A stretch of DNA of 64,000 nucleotides from NCBI GenBank assembly GCA_954871525.1, contig OX940864.1, positions 7,062,001 through 7,126,000 on the forward strand, given 5' to 3'. The stretch comes from Parietaria judaica (taxonomy: Eukaryota; Streptophyta; Magnoliopsida; Rosales; Urticaceae). Of the stretch, positions 1-12,848 are shown in pieces (positions within the stretch are counted from its first letter, which is position 1; every line of letters begins with the position of its first letter). Both the position numbers and the translations under genes were made by a program. The notes beneath the pieces are model-generated. The model made no database searches and was not told the origin of the DNA. It saw nothing but the letters and a program-made list of their open reading frames with translations.

Positions 1-51
1 TCGCTCAAGCTTTCGGTGTGTTGAATTGAACGCATTGCTTTGGTTTTGACG

Positions 52-3000
52 ATGATACAGAGGTATCGAAGTAAACAGCTATGGAGTCCTGTGAAGCCAT
101 TGATGTCATTGCAGCCATATTCCAATCCCAGAAGCACCTATTCTGGTAATTTTTTCATTGATTTCAAATGCTATTTTCTACTCCCCAAATACTGAGATGG
201 ATAGTTGATCTTAAACCCAACACTTCGCTTTGGTTGTATGGATGTTTATGAAGATAACTTGCATGCTCAATTTTAATGGAGTGAATAGTGGGATTACAGA
301 GATACTATGTGTAGCTTTTGAAGAAGAGAGAGTGTGAAACCCTAATTCATACTATTGGCTCTTACAGTTGATTATAAACGATATATGATGCTGATAATGC
401 TTACCATGCGTGCTCTGGAGTATAAAATGAAGGTTGAGAAATAAAGCACAGCTATAATGGTCAATTGCTTCCAATTCAATCTTTGGAATTGATCAGATGT
501 AAATTTGGGATTAATGAAATGGCTTCTCATTATATAAACGCAGAAGGGGTTGTGGCCTGTGGTTAATATAATGATTTTTATTCCCGCGATTCACTTAAAG
601 TTCTGCATTTATTTGACGGGATGTGGTTTTGTTCAACGGTTGAAACAAGTTCGAGAAGGCGGTTAATCACTGAGGAGGGAAACAAATCAATTTGAACTAG
701 CAAGTGTTTGGGAAATAGTAGAGAGATTTCCAAAATTTACTTAATTGGTCCTTTTGATTACATATGATTATTCGAGTTTATAACATCTCTAGATACAAAC
801 CGCTAATTAGCCGATTTAACAACAATTATGTGGCCCAGAATAGATATTTATGCTCTTAGAGCTCTCTATAACAGCTCATTGATTTTGAAGTTCATAGAAG
901 TGGAACTTTTAAGGAGGACTCTTTCTCTCAAAATAAGTGAGCTCAAGAGCTTAGAAGTCTTCATTAAAATCCTCGACTTGTTTGGAGAAATTTCAAGCGA
1001 ATTTATTGTGTAGGAACTTGTATTTGGAATAGCGTCCTTGGGTTTATTGGCTATAATTCTGAGGAAGAAAGTACCTTAACTTTTGAATGCCAATAATCCG
1101 AGTAATAATTATAAGATAGAAAAAAATTATTTATGCCATTAGGTCTAATTGTTTTTGGGGAAGTGTAAAAAATGAAATTTTTCGTTTCTTTGTGTTTTTG
1201 AACCTTTCTTACGTATTACTGTTAATTTATGGATGCTTTGGGCTTACTTCGATAATAATTTAATTTGTTTTTCTTCCCAACAGCTCCAAAAGAACAAAGC
1301 AATGGTTTCATATACGCAAAGATACATGGCGGATTTGCAAACATAAGATCCTCGGTAAGGTTTCAATAAATGTAGCAGAGATCACCCGTAATTTCAGCAA
1401 TAATGGAAGTTAATTAAGATTATGTTAACTTTCCAGATTTGTGATCTGGTCGTTGTATCCAGGCTTTTAAATGCTACTCTTGTCATTCCAGAGATTCAAG
1501 AGAGTACTCGATCAAAAGGCATCAGGTATATATATTATATAAGGATATGTTTCTAAATATTTGTCATCACATTTCTTTTATTTCAATTTGAAATAAGTAT
1601 TTTTAAGGTAGCTAACTGCTTTATTTTTTTGTTAAAAATAAATCAGCACCAAGTTCAAGAGTTTCTCGTACCTCTACGACGAGGATCAATTTATAGCATC
1701 ACTTGGAAGCGACATACTCATTGTTAAGAGCCTGCCTGAAAATTTGAAAGCAGCAAAGCGGAAGAACGCATTTCCAATATTTAAGCCCAAAAATTCCGCT
1801 TCACCAAACTTTTACATAAAAGAAGTTCTTCCAACCTTGAAGAAAACCAATGTTGTTGGTTTGATTATATCTGATGGTGGATGTCTTCAGGTACTTTTCT
1901 ATTTCAGCAAATAGGAAACTCGGTTGTCGTTGTAGTAGAACTCTTTTTTTTATTATTTTTTTTTTATTTTAGAGTACCAAAAAGTAAAAAAAATGTAAAT
2001 GTAGTTGCCAGGATTCAATTCCCAGACTATGCCATGATTACGTATATGTATCATAGCATGCTTATGAATAATATATACTTTTTTTCAGTCTGTCCTTCCG
2101 TCAAGCATGTCTGAGCTTCAAAGGCTTAGATGCAGGGTTGCTTTCCATGCACTTCAATTTCGACTGGAGCTTCGAGAGCTAGGGCATCGTGTGCTGGAGA
2201 GGTAAAAATCTTCATCCTGGGGTATATTACAATGCACTATCCTGGGGTAAAAATCTTCAATTCAATCGTAATATGCTGAGTGCCTGTAAAGTTTCCCTTG
2301 AGATTATACCTATTTATTATGAGCGAGGACAAAATTTACTAAATAATGATGAGTAAAGATCTCGAAAAATAGAGAGGAGTTGGGTAGTTCTGTTTTTTCT
2401 ATATATATTCATTTATAGAATCTTCTAAAATATCTTAAAAAAACAGATATACTAAATCGAAGTCCTTTTAGAATAAAAAATTTAATGATTAATCCTAGGA
2501 TTCGTCGACAAGTTCAAAGTTGAGAGAATTAGTAAAGTTTAGGAGTATCTACTTTTAGGAAGTATAGGAAGTATAAGGCTCGGTGAGTATAGCCGGAAAG
2601 ATTCCACTTTTCAAAAGCTGGTTGGCTGCTGTTAATTGTGATGATAAGAAGATTTCAGGAGTTGGTTATGCTACTTCATATTGAGAAAGTGTTTCAGTTG
2701 ACCGAGTACCTTTATCACAACATTCTCCTGTTGGTGTTACTTGAGTTTCGGTTACGTAGGACCAATGACAAGTCACTTGACGTCTTGACCTATATCAAGA
2801 TAGTGATGCACAATTTTTAGCTGAAAATCAATGAAGAGTTCCCTCATTATCTTAATCTATTTTTATTTATTTTTTGTTTAATTTGTTCTTATTGTGTAGG
2901 TTACGAGCGTGGGGCCAGCCTTTCCTAGCGTTTCATCCTGGCTTGATAAGAGAAACTTTGGCATATCATGGTTGTGCTGAACTTTTCCAGGTTTCTTTCT

Positions 3001-4794
3001 AAATCAAGCTTTGTATAAGGGTATTTCGACTAATTTAGGTTGTTTTTAGCAATATTTCTAATTAGAATATAATTGGCTTTTGATTATGGTAATTATGCCT
3101 TTTCCAACAGCACTGGCTAATTTGTATGCCTTGCAGGATGTTCACACAGAGCTCATCCAATATCGGAGGGCTCAGATGATTAAACGAGGGATTGTTAATG
3201 GAAAGTTAGAAATAGATTCACACTCACTCATGGAAAATGGTTCTTGTCCTCTCATGCCTGAAGAGGTATACTTTTTTTATTTATTAATTTATTTATTATG
3301 AGATCTGCTTAATCTTATAATTACCATGATTTATGAGGTGTAATGATCAGTGTCAGGTTTTTGTTGCAAGTTTCAGAAATAAAACTTTTTTTAATTAATT
3401 GGTAATTGTGGTTCTAAAATACCAGGAGAAGCTGAATTTTAATAAATAATAAATAATAGCACCTGCACCTCTTCGGGAAGTGACAATGCTATAATTTATA
3501 GTTCATTTACTGCTAAGATCATCACCACAGTCTAAGAAAAAAAAAAAACCAGAATTCCTATTGTAAATTTCATTTACTGCTAAGATCATTACCACAATCT
3601 AAGAAAAAAAACCAGAATTCCTATGGTAAATTTGATTGTTGAATTTCACTTTGATACATTATTGATCCTTTAGTTTGATTTAATTTTCTTTTTGTTATTG
3701 CAACTTTTTTTTAGGTCGGAATTCTCCTTCGTGCGATGGGCTATCCTCCTAAAACAATAATATATCTAGCCGGCTCGGAAACTTTTGGAGGTCAGCGCGT
3801 TCTAATCCCTCTTCGAGCCATGTTTGCAAACTTAGTGGATCGCACTTCTTTGTGCACCAAAGCCGAGTTATCTGATTTGATTGGACCCGAAAACCCTATT
3901 GTCCCAAATATTTTTGAATCACCAAACCCGAAAAGCGATGAAAGCCTAAAAGAAGAGTGGAAGAAAGCAGGCCCGCGGCCTCGTCCTCTTCCTCCGCCTC
4001 CGGATAGACCAATTTATAAACACGAGAAAGAAGGATGGTACGGTTGGATTACTGAGACTGATGTGGAACCCGATGCTTCACCCATTGATCTTAGAATGCA
4101 AGCACATCGTCTTCTTTGGGATGCCATAGATTACATCGTCTCACTTCAAGCCGATGCCTTCTTTCCTGGCTTTAATAACGACGGAAGTGGGTGGCCGGAT
4201 TTTTCTAGCTTAGTTATGGGACATAGGCTCTATGAGATAGCTTCTTCTCGAACTTATCGACCTGAAAGGTAAATTCTATGGCCGATACTAACGCTTTTAG
4301 TTAATTGGATATGGATGAAATGTTTAATGGTATCTAAAACCGGACAACTGGCTCATGTGAACAGGAAGATTCTTGCGGAACTTATGAACATGACCCGCAA
4401 TAACATGTACCACCCAAGACATAACTGGACGCTTCGAGTGCAGGAACATCTCAACGAGAGTTTGGGCGAAGAAGGCCTCATAAGGCAGGCACTCTCATCA
4501 AAACCAGCTTCTTTCCTCTCACACCCGTTTCCGGAATGCTCCTGCAGAATTCTGTCCAAGGACACTCCCACCCGATCTCCACTTGGAGGCGTAGAGGAGT
4601 GCCCCAAGTGGATGAAGCACGATCAGGGTACCTCGTTCTCCGGATCGACTTCGGAGGAAGAAAGCCGAGATGAGGACGATTACTTGCTCGAATACGAACA
4701 CGATTTGGTCGAACAGCCTGAATCGAGCAACGGTGGCAACAATAACGCATCGATGATCTTCGATCAGGACGAAGAAATGGATCCGAATGATTAG
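52..4794 (+). CDS. EDA30: O-fucosyltransferase family protein, EDA30-like (5' end probably incomplete)
   Basis: Nine exons can be joined: 52-145, 1284-1354, 1437-1525, 1647-1890, 2089-2201, 2900-2990, 3137-3265, 3715-4268 and 4365-4794, giving 604 codons in one frame. The product is a plant GT65/DUF246-type O-fucosyltransferase, expected in the Golgi as a type II membrane protein. Visible family landmarks are HGGFANIRSSICDL (substrate/donor domain start), LLNATLVIPEIQ, the variant FLAFHPGLIRETLAYHGC in place of the usual HLRFE block, and YLAGSETFGGQ near the fucose-donor site. The C-terminal 60 residues are acidic. The first in-frame ATG is at 52, with a stop at 22-24, but no membrane anchor follows it and homologues are about 50 residues longer as I recall. 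Position 60 also fits a splice acceptor, so upstream exons probably lie outside the window. The EDA30 assignment rests on recalled sequence and on the SYP13 neighbour; substrate unknown. Confidence 0.85.
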
Positions 4795-6583
4795 TTTCTT
4801 GTGCTCTATTGCTGTACATGGAAAGGTTTATGATTTAGGTGGTTGATTTTTTTTATTTTATTTTTTATGCTTTTTGGGTAATTATTAGTCATGCTTTTTG
4901 AATTGGTCGTGCTATCGTAGTTTCTCCCTTAAATTCGACGATTTTCATCAAATTCCGAATCCACGTGCAATGCACGTAATAGTGGTCGGTAGCTTAAAAC
5001 TTGACGAAATTGTCAATTTTATTTAACGGTCAGGGGGTAAATGATACAATTTATAAGTCGAAGGGGGAAACTGCGAGAATATAAAAAATTCAAAGGCATG
5101 ACTGTTAATTACTGTTTTATTATTTATAGATTCTTTGAACACACCACATGTATACCTTCATTCATATACCAAACTTTTGACACACAAGAACGACGAAAGT
5201 GTCTAATATGCAGAGACTTTAATTTAGCAATTGGTATTAAATCTTTTTATTTTACGGATCGTATACTTGTGAGGGCAGGGCCTGCCCTGATGGGCACCTC
5301 GGGCCCTCAAGGGCTGTAATTTTATTAGATATATTATTGTATACTAAATTAAATATAAAAAAAAAAAAAAAAATTTAATATTTCAAGTGCTTTAAAAAGT
5401 TACTTTGTTTCCGGTTCCGACTAAAAGCCACAGGCAGTTGGTTAAACTTTATGCAGTAGAGTACAGAGCTGAGCTTTTGTCTTTGATGTTCTTCTTTGGA
5501 TCATTACCGCCCAAGTGATGCTTCATCCGAATTTCCGCTGAATGAGCATTTGAATCTAGAGTTCCGCCCCTCCTCCGAAAGTGTACAACACTTCCGGGCC
5601 GGATCCACTAATCATTTTTCTTAACTTTCCATTTCGAATCTAACTAGGGAACTAAAATCAACCAAATCAAATCAAACTAAGTAACTAATTAAAATCAAAT
5701 CCAACTAATATTATGCAACAAGTCGGACTTAGTAACTAAAATCAACCAAATCAAATCCAACTGAGTAAGTAACTAACTAAAATCTAATCCAACTAAGTAT
5801 TATCCAACAAATCCAAATAATAAGTAATTAGCTTACTAACAATCGAAATTAACTTGTAACAAATGTTTAACATAACGAACTAATAGGTAATAATAAAGTA
5901 CTCAAAATTATGAAACTAACTAAGTAACAAATTATAGTTTCAATATTACCTTAAAACATTCTTAAATTCTACAATTTTCCTGTTTGTAGAATCATGAAGG
6001 AAATCGAAAACGAGTTTCAAAATTTTCGGATATGCAACTTAGAAGAATATGCGAAGAAAATGAAAAATCAACCAAAACGTCTTAAACCACGAGATATCGA
6101 TACCTTATCGTCGAGAAACCACAAAGTAAAAGCAAAGACGAGTGATTTGGAGGCAAGATGTGATAAGACGAGAAGTCGCAGAAATGACTGCAATTTTTAA
6201 ACTTAGTTATGCTATCTATTTCCTCTCCCAAAAACGACGCCGATAAGTTGCATATCGGTCGACAAGATAACAGAAAAATTACCGACGATAAGTGAAAAAA
6301 CGATACCGATATAAACCGCGATAATCAAATCATTGACTACACTCACGCGCCAAAGCGCGTGATAAGGAAACGGCAAATATACCAAAGCAGTGCTTTCATG
6401 GCTGTCTCCAATCTGTCAGACTGTTCTCCTCTCTCCAAATTTCGAACACCAAACCCACGTTCTTCCTCTCCTCCCAATTCTCTCTCTCTCTGTTGAAAAC
6501 GAGAATCGACCGAACGGTGTTTGATTCGATTCAGCTCCAACGAATTCCAATCCTGTTTCCGGAATCGTCAGCTCCGATTCACC
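4795..6583. other. Intergenic spacer, degenerate repeats
   Basis: No gene is supported here. The stretch holds a G/C-rich near-palindrome at 5277-5291 followed by GGGCCCTCAAGGGCT, which looks like the end of an old DNA transposon whose partner end I could not find. There is a poly-A run near 5355 and two degenerate copies of an 84-base A-rich unit starting at 5651 and 5735. A patch of CGATA/CCGATA motifs lies at 6235-6330. The 200 bases before the syntaxin ATG are pyrimidine-rich, as plant 5' UTRs often are. The ORFs here have no recognisable domain. Confidence 0.5.
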
Positions 6584-9500
6584 ATGAACGACCTCCTATC
6601 GGTAATTCGCAAAACCTAGCTTTCACTTTCTTCTGCGATTCGCTCGAGCTCGATCGACTGATTGAACCTGGCAATGTCTAGATTTTTCTGGATCTGTTAT
6701 TAAATTTTGGAATTGAGCATTGTGGGAAGTAATCTGGTGTCTATTTTGTAGGATTCGTTTGAGATGCCTCGAGGGGAAGGCTCCAGGAATAATGGAGATA
6801 TTGAGCTTGGAACACAAGCATCCATGAGCTCAGAAGATCAAGGGCTCGAAAATTTCTTCAAAAAGGTCACACATTTATTGCCAATACAATTCCAATTACA
6901 TCCAAAAATGTATATTTTGGTTTCTTGTTTTTGAGTCTTTGCCTTTCATGTGTTCTCTTGAAGGTACAAGAGATTGAGAAACAGAACGAGAAGCTCGATA
7001 AGCTGCTGCGGAAGCTTCAGGTACGCCCGTGGTTACCCGCTTTTCTTGCCTTTTTGGCTAACGTGTGGATTAATGTCTTTCGGAAGATAGATGTATATAG
7101 AAAAGGCCGCTTCGAGTCGAGCTTTAATTTAACTAGTGGCCAAGGTTTAGAAAATTAATGACAATCACTTGCCCTTCATGTCAGATGAGAAATGCAAAAC
7201 CTGAATGTTAGTTAAAATTATAGAATGTATTCATTTATTGCATAATCACTTGTTGTGAGAAAAGAGCAGTTTGTGTATTTGTGGACAAGTATTTACATTA
7301 TCTGATTCTAAGGAGTTCTTTTCTATTAGTAATATCCATAATGTCTGTCCTACACTTTTAATTAACGCAGAAGATTCATATTTATATTTGTCATTTTGAA
7401 GCGAGTGTATTCAACTATGGCCCAAGTTTGGAAAATTAATGATTATAACTTGCTCTTCATGATGTGTTGCAACTCAAATGAGAAATTTATAACCTGAATG
7501 TTGGTTAATGGCTTCATATTGGTGTTAACACCTCATGTTGTTTAAATATGTAGTTGTCATATGTATTGCGTAATTGCTTTTTGTGTGGAAAGAGCAATTT
7601 GTGTATTTGTTGACGTGTATTTACTTACTCCAATTCCTCCCCACGTTACAAGTAGGAGCTTTGATTCTTGAAATGTTTTTTGTTTGTTAGAAGGCCTTAA
7701 ACTAGTCTCTTATTTCCTAAAATTTCAACATCCTTTAGCAATTGAACTAAATCAAAATTTGTAAAGGGCTGAAAAGTAAGAACATCTTTAAGTTTCAATT
7801 TTTTTTATGTAAAATATTGAGTAAAAGCTTTCATCAATGTGGCTTCGCCTTTACAATATCATGTAATATGAATGTGATTTGGATTATCATTGATATAAAC
7901 CACGTTATAAATTGTAGGGTTCGCACGAGCAGTCCAAAGCTGTTACCAAGGCTCCTGCCATGAAAGGTGACCTTCAAATTCTGAAATTTATTTTCTTTTC
8001 ATACTTGTATTTAATTTTTGAGACTAGCTTATTTATTTGTGTACTTTTAATTTAAATCATATAGTTAGAATAAAATAGGAATAACAAAGGAAATAATGTG
8101 AAACCCTTTGGACTAGACAAGGATCATAAACTTCAAGCAAAATGGACCCCTATTTCTTAAATAATAAATAATATTTGTTTATTTATATATGAGTTTATAA
8201 CAAAGCATAGTGGCTCTTGTTATTGTCTAAAGCAATCAAGCACCAGATGGAGAAAGATGTTGATGAAGTTGGAAAGGTTGCACGTCTGTTGAAGTCAAAA
8301 ATTGAAGAACTTGACCGAGAGGTAAAAATCTTTAAAAGTTTTCCTTGAATAGTTCTATAAGATTTAAGTTATTTATCAGTATAATATTTTTTCTTCCAGA
8401 ATCTAGCAAGTAGACAGAAGCCGGGTTGTGGAAAAGGTACCGGTGTTGATCGATCAAGAACATCAACGACCCTGTAAGTCATCTTCGGTTCCCACATCTC
8501 AAATTAATCTTGGAATAATTCAAATGAGTTCGCCAAGTCATCTCTAAATCTTGAAGCCTATAAATATGAAATGTAGCTATAATGCTAAAATCTGTACTAT
8601 AGAGGTTCATTATTCAGCATATTTAGTGTACTATAATGCTAAAGTCTGTTATATTGTATAGATTCATTCTCAATAAGTTTCTATCGACTTTTCATCGATA
8701 AAACTTTACTTGCACATGGTGCCTCTTGGAATGTCACCTAATTACAGTTTCATGTACTATTTGTTTTCAACTGTTTTCTTTCTCCCTGTATATGTAATCA
8801 GCGATAGTTGTACAACCAATTTTGTTGCAGTTCCTTGAAAAAGAAATTGAAGGACAAGCTGGCTGAGTTTCAGGTAGGAAATAATTATTTTCCGTTTGCT
8901 ACTCCAGCGAATGTTCGTTTTACATTTGACGTATATATTTGCAGACCTTGAGAGAGAACATCCATCAAGAGTATCGAGAAGTTGTTGAGAGACGTGTTTA
9001 TACAGTAACTGGTGCAAGAGCTGATGAAGAGGTTAATTTATAATTTTTTATTTTGATTAAGAAGCATCGAAACAAAATAGAATGTTTATTTTTATCGTAT
9101 TTATTATTTCTTCGAGCTTCTAGTCTTATAATGTAAAATAAAAGCCCTACACATTCTTGATTAAATTTTTCCATGGTCTAAGCGTAATTATAAATTTTTT
9201 ACGATGAGCAGACAATTGACAAATTAATCGAGACAGGAGATAGTGAACAAATATTTCAGAAGGCAATTCAAGAACAGGGTCGAGGCCAGGTCTGCCATTT
9301 TTTTCTCTCTCTAATACTAAGCAATGCACCTTCGAAAATTTTACGAATATAAAATAATGTGACATGATTGTACATCTTTTGCTGCAGATAATGGATACCC
9401 TTGCAGAAATTCAAGAGCGCCATGATGCTGTTAGAGAAGTTGAAAGGAAACTTCTTGATTTACAACAGGTGCGTGTCTATATATATATATACACATATTA

Positions 9501-10238
9501 GCAATATGATTAGCTAAAAATAGTTAATTATATTGCTAAACATTCTCGGTATTCAACACTCACGCTGTAAATGATTCACATTCTCGGCTTCAAATATTCT
9601 AACTCTTGAAATTTAGATTACGTGGCTAAGTAAGTATATACACGTTTGATTGTGTAGATATTCCTGGACATGGCAGTTTTGGTTGAGGCGCAAGGAGATT
9701 TACTCGACAACATAGAGACGCAGGTATGCTCTGTAACAATTAGGAGGATTTAGGGCTTATTTACTTATAATATTTAGATTAATTATTTTAATCATGCCAT
9801 TTAAACCAATTGATCATGTTAAGGGTTTGGTTAGTTAATTATGTTTTAGGGGTTTGGTTAGTCAATTGATCAATTGTTCATTCACATCAACTTAAACACG
9901 GCAAAAGAGGATTAGTTAAGTGTTTATACCGAGGAATTTGAAAACATTTTATCGCCAAATAATATAATCTTTAATAATATTACAAAAATACACCCTTTAA
10001 GATAATTTAGAACAATGAATGAACCAAAAGTGTCAATAGATATAATTATGATATTCCGCCCCAGGTTTCGAGCGCGGTGGATCATGTTGCGCAAGGGAAC
10101 ACTGCTCTTCAAAGAGCGAAATCGCTGCAGAAGAATTCACGGAAATGGATGTGCATTGCGATTATGATTCTTCTCATAATCGTTGCGATTATCGTTGTGG
10201 CCGTGCTCAAGCCGTGGAGCAACAACAAGGGCGCTTAA
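6584..10238 (+). CDS. SYP132: Qa-SNARE syntaxin, SYP131/SYP132 type
   Basis: Twelve exons: 6584-6601, 6752-6865, 6964-7020, 7918-7966, 8233-8321, 8400-8473, 8831-8873, 8945-9031, 9212-9289, 9388-9468, 9658-9723 and 10065-10238, giving 309 residues. This is a plasma-membrane t-SNARE for exocytosis. The order is a short acidic N-terminus, the Habc helices (VQEIEKQ... to about residue 160), the SNARE helix at about 204-260 with its central-layer glutamine at about 242 (LVEAQGD), and a C-terminal membrane anchor at about 280-301 with a basic tail. [12 protein letters not shown] and [15 protein letters not shown] are typical of the SYP13 clade. The first exon codes for only six residues (MNDLLS), as is usual in SYP1 genes, which fixes the start. 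Residues are split between those I recall for SYP131 and SYP132, so the clade is sure but not the exact orthologue. Confidence 0.95.
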
Positions 10239-10458
10239 GGCGTGTATCTTTGTACAAAAGCCTATAATATATTCCACATTGACTCGGACAATTCCCTGTG
10301 ATTTATTGGTTTCGTTTGATCGGCTTGTGTTGATGAGTGAAAATGTGTTATTTTTATTTTGGTTCCAAAAAGACTGTATTGTGTTCTTTAGGAATATTAG
10401 CGGCATATGTACCAATTCTTTTTCCAAAGTTGCTATTTTTTGTTTCAACAGTATACCG

Positions 10459-11357
10459 TAAAACCTCTATAAATTAATATTGTTGAGACCGGAGTATTTT
10501 TATTGCGTTTGGTTCAGCTTAAATTACCCTGTTTTTGTTTTTATTAAAAACTAAACTGCTATTTAGGTGTTTGACAAATCTGCTTTTACAACAAACTCAA
10601 AAACAATTTTAGGAATTTGCAAGTAAGATGAAAAAGCTAGAATTCCTAGCTTTTAGCAACAACGATTTCAATATTGATAGGTAAATTACTATATTATCCT
10701 TGAAAAGTCCTAAAATTTCTCTAACAAACTAAATATATCATTCTTATAAATAATTTCTAACTACGTATGCTACTAAACAAACTCTAACAAACTACTATTT
10801 TATATATTGAAAAACATTACTTACGTAGTACAATTATATATAATTATTTCTAATAATTATTTTAATTATTTATAATAATTGCGTAATACGTATAACTAGG
10901 AATTATTTAGTATTTTCAAATTAAGTACGTATTATTTTAATTATTATTTATTTACTGTATTATTTATAATAATTACGTATAACTATGTTATTTATAATAA
11001 TAATTTACTGTATTATAAATAACAATGTATTGCGTATTATGGATAATCACATATACAATTATTATACATAATTACGTATTTAAGAGCATACCCATTTTAG
11101 TTTTTTTGCGTATATATATAAAATTTTACCAAACGCTTTTACCAAACACCTGATAGTTTTTTTTTTAAAACAGTTTTGAATTTAAACTGTAACTAAAAAC
11201 AATTATCTTTTAAATTAAGATATTCCAAACGGGCCCATAATCGAGATTATTCATTTATCGATGTAAAATTTAACCATGTTAGTTAGAGTCGAGACTATAC
11301 AAATGTATTGTTTTATTGAGATTATTAATTTATCGAGTATTAATGAGATTCTACTCT
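10459..11357. repeat. Probable nested MITE-like insertion
   Basis: The left end GTAAAACCTCTATAAATTAA and the right end, read on the other strand as GTAGAATCTCATTAATACTCG then ATAAATTAATAATCTC, resemble inverted ends of a common plant repeat. Between them a second AT-rich block runs from about 10503 (GCGTTTGGTTCAGCTTAAAT) to about 11236 (its inverse reads GGGCCCGTTTGGAATATCTT), as if a second element had inserted in the first. No clean target duplication is visible, so the borders are approximate. Confidence 0.4.
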
Positions 11358-11871
11358 ATATTGTCAATCTCTCTAAATGTGTGTTCAATCAACTTCGGTC
11401 ATGTTTCCATTATGATTCACGTGTCAAGCCTTTAATCACCACGTGTCATGCTCTTGTAATTCACTCTTTTTCAAACCCAGGCAAAATTCACTGATTTTTC
11501 TCTCCGTGGGGGTAAAAGTACTTATATCTTCTCTCTTTCAACACTGTTGTCAAAATCTAACACCATCAAACGATTAAAAAAAAAAACTCAGTATAAATTC
11601 AATAAATTTCAATGTGTCCCCATATTCGAATTATTTATGTACCATTTTCGAAGTTGAAGTCAAGATAAAAAAAAATTGCAGAGCAACAATGGCGAAAACA
11701 AAGCCGAGGCTTTTGAATGAACAATGCGATAAAAAATAAATCAACGATGGCCAACAAAACGATAACGATTTTGATAGATAATTTATCGGTGCCAACACAT
11801 AAGCGAAAAATAACCGAGAAATTGAAGATGACCCGCAAGAAGTTGAGCCTCGGTCCGATACGCTGGGTACG

Positions 11872-12356
11872 TGATGTAGAGCGGAAATAACTATTGTTAA
11901 TCTAACTATATAAATAAAGTTACCGGGATAGTCGAACTCAATCGTTGATTCGGCGCACGAATATCCAATCGAAGAACCTTCCTCGCCTATTGATTCGCGC
12001 ACGAATAGCTAGACTCGGGCATCCAAGAACCGTTGATCCGCACACGGATACCGGATCGAGGGCATCAAACTCGGAGCTCGCTCACGAACACTCGGATTTG
12101 GGGAGAGAAACACAAAGTCTCAATTTTTCATTTCATTCAAAAGCTGCGGAATTACAAAGAATGACAAACAATATAAAGAGTTTTTGTTACCCGAAATAAA
12201 AACGAGAATCAAGGCATAAATGAAAATAAATCATACTAATGATGGAAAATAAATAAACTAGTAAATAAAAGCAAATAAATCGAAGATTGTAGCATGATAA
12301 ATGATGGGATCTTCGCGTTTAATTCCCGATCTTCCGATCCATGATTTACGACATCA
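11872..12356. mobile_element. Solo LTR with 5-bp target duplication GTACG
   Basis: The 485-base element starts TGATGT and ends ACATCA, a 6-base inverted end of the TG...CA type. It is flanked on both sides by the perfect 5-base duplication GTACG (11867-11871 and 12357-12361). There is no internal domain, so this is what remains after recombination between the two LTRs of a retrotransposon. TATA-like words occur on both strands, so the orientation is not settled; a run of A-rich sequence in the middle suggests transcription on the minus strand. Confidence 0.85.
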
Positions 12357-12550
12357 GTACGGGGCCTTGGAATTAAGTAATGTTATAATAGAAAGCCTGA
12401 AAATGAAAGTATTTGGAATTTTGGAGTAAATATGGGAAGAAAGAGAGTGAGTCTTCGAAAAAGCAAGAAAACGCTTGGCAGAAAGAGACAAACAGATTCT
12501 GTTTTCTCACAGAAACCGAGGAGGAGAGAGAAACCACACGAGCGGTTTTG

Positions 12551-12574
12551 GCACTGCACTGCACTGCACTGCAC
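12551..12574 (+). repeat. GCACT tandem repeat
   Basis: Nearly five copies of GCACT stand in tandem. This is a small microsatellite in non-coding DNA; the short ORFs that read through it are not genes. Confidence 0.9.
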
Positions 12575-12809
12575 GGACTTTATGAAACTGCTTTCCATTT
12601 CTTTATCTCTCTCTCTTCAACTTCATCGATTTAAGCGTGTCTCCTCTCAACTCAATGCTCTCGCCTCCACTACATACATTATTGTTTGTTACTACCCATG
12701 TTACTTACAACTACCCATAAGAAAAGAAAATGAATAATTTGCAAAAATACCTTTTCAATATTTACTTGGTGGTGGGTGCCCTTTAATTTAAGAGCAGTAG
12801 TATATACTA

Positions 12810-12810
<1 letters not shown>

Positions 12811-12847
<37 letters not shown>
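12811..12847 (+). repeat. (ATT)n microsatellite
   Basis: About twelve uninterrupted ATT units. The repeat abuts the left side of the CGATTATCG-rich region. Confidence 0.95.
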
Positions 12848-12848
12848 G

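Noticed and set aside
4353..4819. Three antisense ORFs over the last O-fucosyltransferase exon
   Set aside because: They mirror the conserved sense exon and have no homology that I recognise.
5041..5319. 92-codon ORF in the first spacer
   Set aside because: No domain, ends in a transposon-like G+C palindrome, and composition is like the surrounding spacer.
11631..12002. 123-codon minus-strand ORF overlapping the left edge of a solo LTR
   Set aside because: Crosses the LTR border and target duplication, so it is assembled from unrelated sequences.
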